A stretch of 64,000 nucleotides of DNA, taken from assembly GCA_020186115.1 (NCBI GenBank), contig WSYJ01000009.1, positions 372,001 through 436,000 on the forward strand. Reading direction: 5' to 3'. Source of the DNA: Histomonas meleagridis. Its lineage: Eukaryota; Parabasalia; Tritrichomonadida; Dientamoebidae. Shown in pieces: positions 62,346 to 64,000 of this stretch; the first letter of the stretch is position 1; each line of letters opens with the position of its first letter. Made by a program: the position numbers and the translations under genes. The notes under the pieces were generated by a model. That model was not told the DNA's origin. It ran no database searches and saw only the letters and a program-made list of their open reading frames with translations.

Positions 62346-63269
62346 AAAATTGATATCGTTCAAACTATTAAGAAAAAACTATTAAAATAATTTAACGTTT
62401 CATGATATATTGGCGCAAAAAGCTATGACCCCACCATTCATCATTTCGACTAATTAATGATTGGGAATGAATAAAAAAGAAAAATTGATTTTGAAGATTA
62501 ACGACTTTTTATGCTCAATTTTCTAATTAAATATTGAATGCTTAAACTCGTTAAAAAGTCAAAATAAAGCATTGATTTATTATATTTTTTTTTATAAATT
62601 TAGAGCTAAGTATTATGTATTAATGGTCTAATGCTTTGGAATGAGCGTCCTAACAAGAACATCCAGCAAACTACAAATTTTGGTGGTGTATGGTTGACAA
62701 AAAAAAATTGATATTTGACAAAGTATTTTTCGAACTGAAAACATTATATTTTTTACCATGCGCTCTCCTTCCTTATTTCAAGGATATGTTAATGTGCTAC
62801 AATCAGTGCTTGCATTATAATTGAATAATCATCATTTTTCTAAGAATTATTTTATTTTTTTCCCGAGATTGCAAGATATTTGATTGGAATAATTTTTGGT
62901 GTATATACATATATATCTGCAATCTATAGACCTGAGTAATGTGGTTGAAATCAGCAAGGAATCAATTAATTAAAATATTTTTTTTAAATTGCATTGTGTC
63001 GACAAATTTTTTTGATTTATTGACGTGATTTTCTTTACACCATATCCATGTAAAAAATTAACGGAATTGAAGGATAAATAAGATATTAAGGTTTTTTATT
63101 TTTAATACTACATTAAACTCAACACATTTTCACATGGCCAGGAACAATACAGTCTTGAATTCATTGTGTTTTATTAGTTTCAATAATTTCATGTGCAATA
63201 GCATTTAAAAAATTTATTTATATAAAAATTAAATTCAAGAAAAAAGTAACTTCAGATGCAGTTTTAGAT
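62346..63269. other. Intergenic region of about 920 bp
   Basis: AT-rich, no gene recognised. Convergent side of the uL23 gene. Confidence 0.4.
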
Positions 63270-63686
63270 TTATGCCATTTCGTTTGCAAGGTTCATTGCT
63301 TCAACTTCTTCTGGAAGACGAACATATGCCTTCTTGAGGAACTTTGGTGTGATTAGTGTCTTAACACTGACTGGCTTGACGTGGTAAAGACGGTTGATTG
63401 CAGCGGCGATTTCTGGTTTCTTAGCGCGGATATCAACATAGAATGTCATTGTGTTTTCATCTTCGAGTTTTCGTGGAGCTTTATCTGATGTCACTGGTCC
63501 CTTGATGATCTTGTAGTCATTTCGTTTCAAGGAAACAGGTTGAACAGCCTTATGTTCGTATTGTGGCTTCTTAGCTGGAACAGAGGGCTTTGGTTTTTGG
63601 AACTTCTTGAAGTTCCTTGTCTTCTTGATTTGTTTTTGTTGTCCATTGGAAACAGCTTTTGCGGCAGCTTCGGCTTTACCAGACAT
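63270..63686 (-). CDS. RPL23A: 60S ribosomal protein L23a (uL23)
   Basis: Encodes 138 residues from ATG 63686 (MSGKAEAAAKAVSNG); the frame is open a little further upstream but has no other ATG. The basic N-terminal extension (KKTRNFKKFQKPKPSVPAKK) is typical of eukaryotic L23a. The uL23 core follows: NDYKIIKGPVTSDKAPRKLE, NTMTFYVDIRAKKPEIAAAI and RLYHVKPVSVKTLITPK, with the end KKAYVRLPEEVEAMNLANEMA. It is part of the large subunit near the peptide exit tunnel. Confidence 0.96.
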   Translation of the reverse strand: MSGKAEAAAKAVSNGQQKQIKKTRNFKKFQKPKPSVPAKKPQYEHKAVQPVSLKRNDYKIIKGPVTSDKAPRKLEDENTMTFYVDIRAKKPEIAAAINRLYHVKPVSVKTLITPKFLKKAYVRLPEEVEAMNLANEMA

Positions 63687-63704
63687 TAAAGGAAGACCAA
63701 ACCG
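63687..63704 (-). promoter_or_regulatory. CGACGGTTTGG-TCTTCCTTT promoter element of uL23
   Basis: On the minus strand this lies directly before the ATG and aligns with the RPS24 element (CGGTTT, GG, CTYCCTTT). Confidence 0.45.
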
Positions 63705-63872
63705 TCGAATCCCAACAAATTTCAAAGAGGAACGATCGAATCACCAATTCATTGGGGTGCCCCACATCCCCCTTTGAAATTTTGATAAGGTTTGTTCACG
63801 TTTGAATTGACTTTTTCAATAACCGATATGTTGATGGGAAAAAAGTTTATTCTGTAAATAATGAAAAATATT
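63705..63872. other. Short gap with GGGGTGCCCC
   Basis: The same decamer as upstream of the GNAT gene, here at 63754-63763, next to AACGATCG at 63731. Confidence 0.4.
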
Positions 63873-64000
63873 TTACTCCCACTTAAGAAGTGTCCCAAAC
63901 CTAAAGTGTTGTACAACTAAGAATCGATCCATAATTTCTCCTTGGTACATCTTGATCATTCCCCCATTCAACTTTACAAAATGCGGAAGATTTCTCAACG
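63873..64000 (-). CDS. PP2A phosphatase activator PTPA, C-terminal end (partial)
   Basis: The minus-strand frame entering from the right edge reads PHFVKLNGGMIKMYQGEIMD, then RFLVVQHFRFGTLLKWE and a stop. This matches the end of PTPA/Rrd proteins (VNxGLIRMYxAExLxKFPVIQHFxFGSLL), peptidyl-prolyl isomerase-like activators of PP2A. Only 42 codons lie in the window. Confidence 0.8.
   Translation of the reverse strand, partial: LRNLPHFVKLNGGMIKMYQGEIMDRFLVVQHFRFGTLLKWE

Noticed and set aside
1-64000. tRNA or rRNA genes
   Set aside because: I looked for tRNA-like GGTTCRANYCC boxes and conserved rRNA words and saw none that held up by eye.

Overview
The window looks like nuclear DNA of a trichomonad (parabasalid) protist, most likely Tritrichomonas or a close relative. 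The evidence is a very AT-rich sequence, single-exon genes on both strands with short gaps, DUF3447/ankyrin proteins, BspA-like leucine-rich-repeat surface proteins, an initiator-binding (IBP39-type) protein, tetraspanin, Rab, Ste20 and class I PDE genes, and YAACGG (Myb-type) and CCTTT elements close to start codons. The species itself is inferred, not proven.

Layout. 1-0.34 kb: edge of a fibre-like gene. 0.6-9.2 kb: surface glycoprotein, GNAT acetyltransferase, fascin-like trefoil protein, DAG-lipase-like protein, p115/USO1-like tether. 9.6-13.2 kb: broken DUF3447 gene, an orphan fragment, Rho GTPase pseudogene. 13.3-20.8 kb: multi-GAF cyclic-nucleotide phosphodiesterase, IBP39-type protein, FOR20-like LisH protein, a small unknown protein, RPS24. 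21.5-24.2 kb: DUF3447 gene with tandem ankyrin modules, then a PP1 pseudogene. 24.3-30.2 kb: NDC1-like membrane protein, CAMK-like kinase, HPS1/Mon1-like protein, membrane glycosyltransferase-like protein. 31.0-34.0 kb: DUF3447 gene with about eleven tandem ankyrin modules. 34.6-40.1 kb: Ste20-like kinase with a CaaX end, tetraspanin, Rab, Vps20/CHMP6, and a protein built of five AKAP-like helices. 40.9-46.2 kb: transposon-like remnant, coiled-coil gene, broken BspA-like gene. 46.2-57 kb: nested mobile DNA. 57.8-64 kb: intact BspA-like gene, alcohol dehydrogenase pseudogene, a complete Merlin-type element inside a broken gene, ankyrin modules, uL23 (L23a), and the 3' end of a PTPA gene.

The most unusual part is 46.2-57 kb. 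A CRESS-type Rep element (frame-broken Rep gene, convergent unknown gene, long stem-loop between them) ends directly in a BspA-like pseudogene. Its second gene is split by a 7.46-kb element with roughly 190-bp terminal inverted repeats. Removing that element puts the gene back in frame to a stop eight to ten codons on. Second in interest are the ankyrin modules: 170-bp tandem units whose length is not a multiple of three, found at three loci and on both strands, downstream of full-length DUF3447 heads.

Functionally, the intact genes cover membrane traffic (p115, Rab, Vps20, HPS1/Mon1-like), cAMP signalling (PDE, AKAP-like), kinases, nuclear envelope, basal transcription and translation. The broken genes (Rho, PP1, ADH, ankyrin, BspA) indicate frequent duplication and decay. 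Several reading frames open before their first ATG; I placed starts at ATG codons, often just after a Myb-type or CCTTT element.
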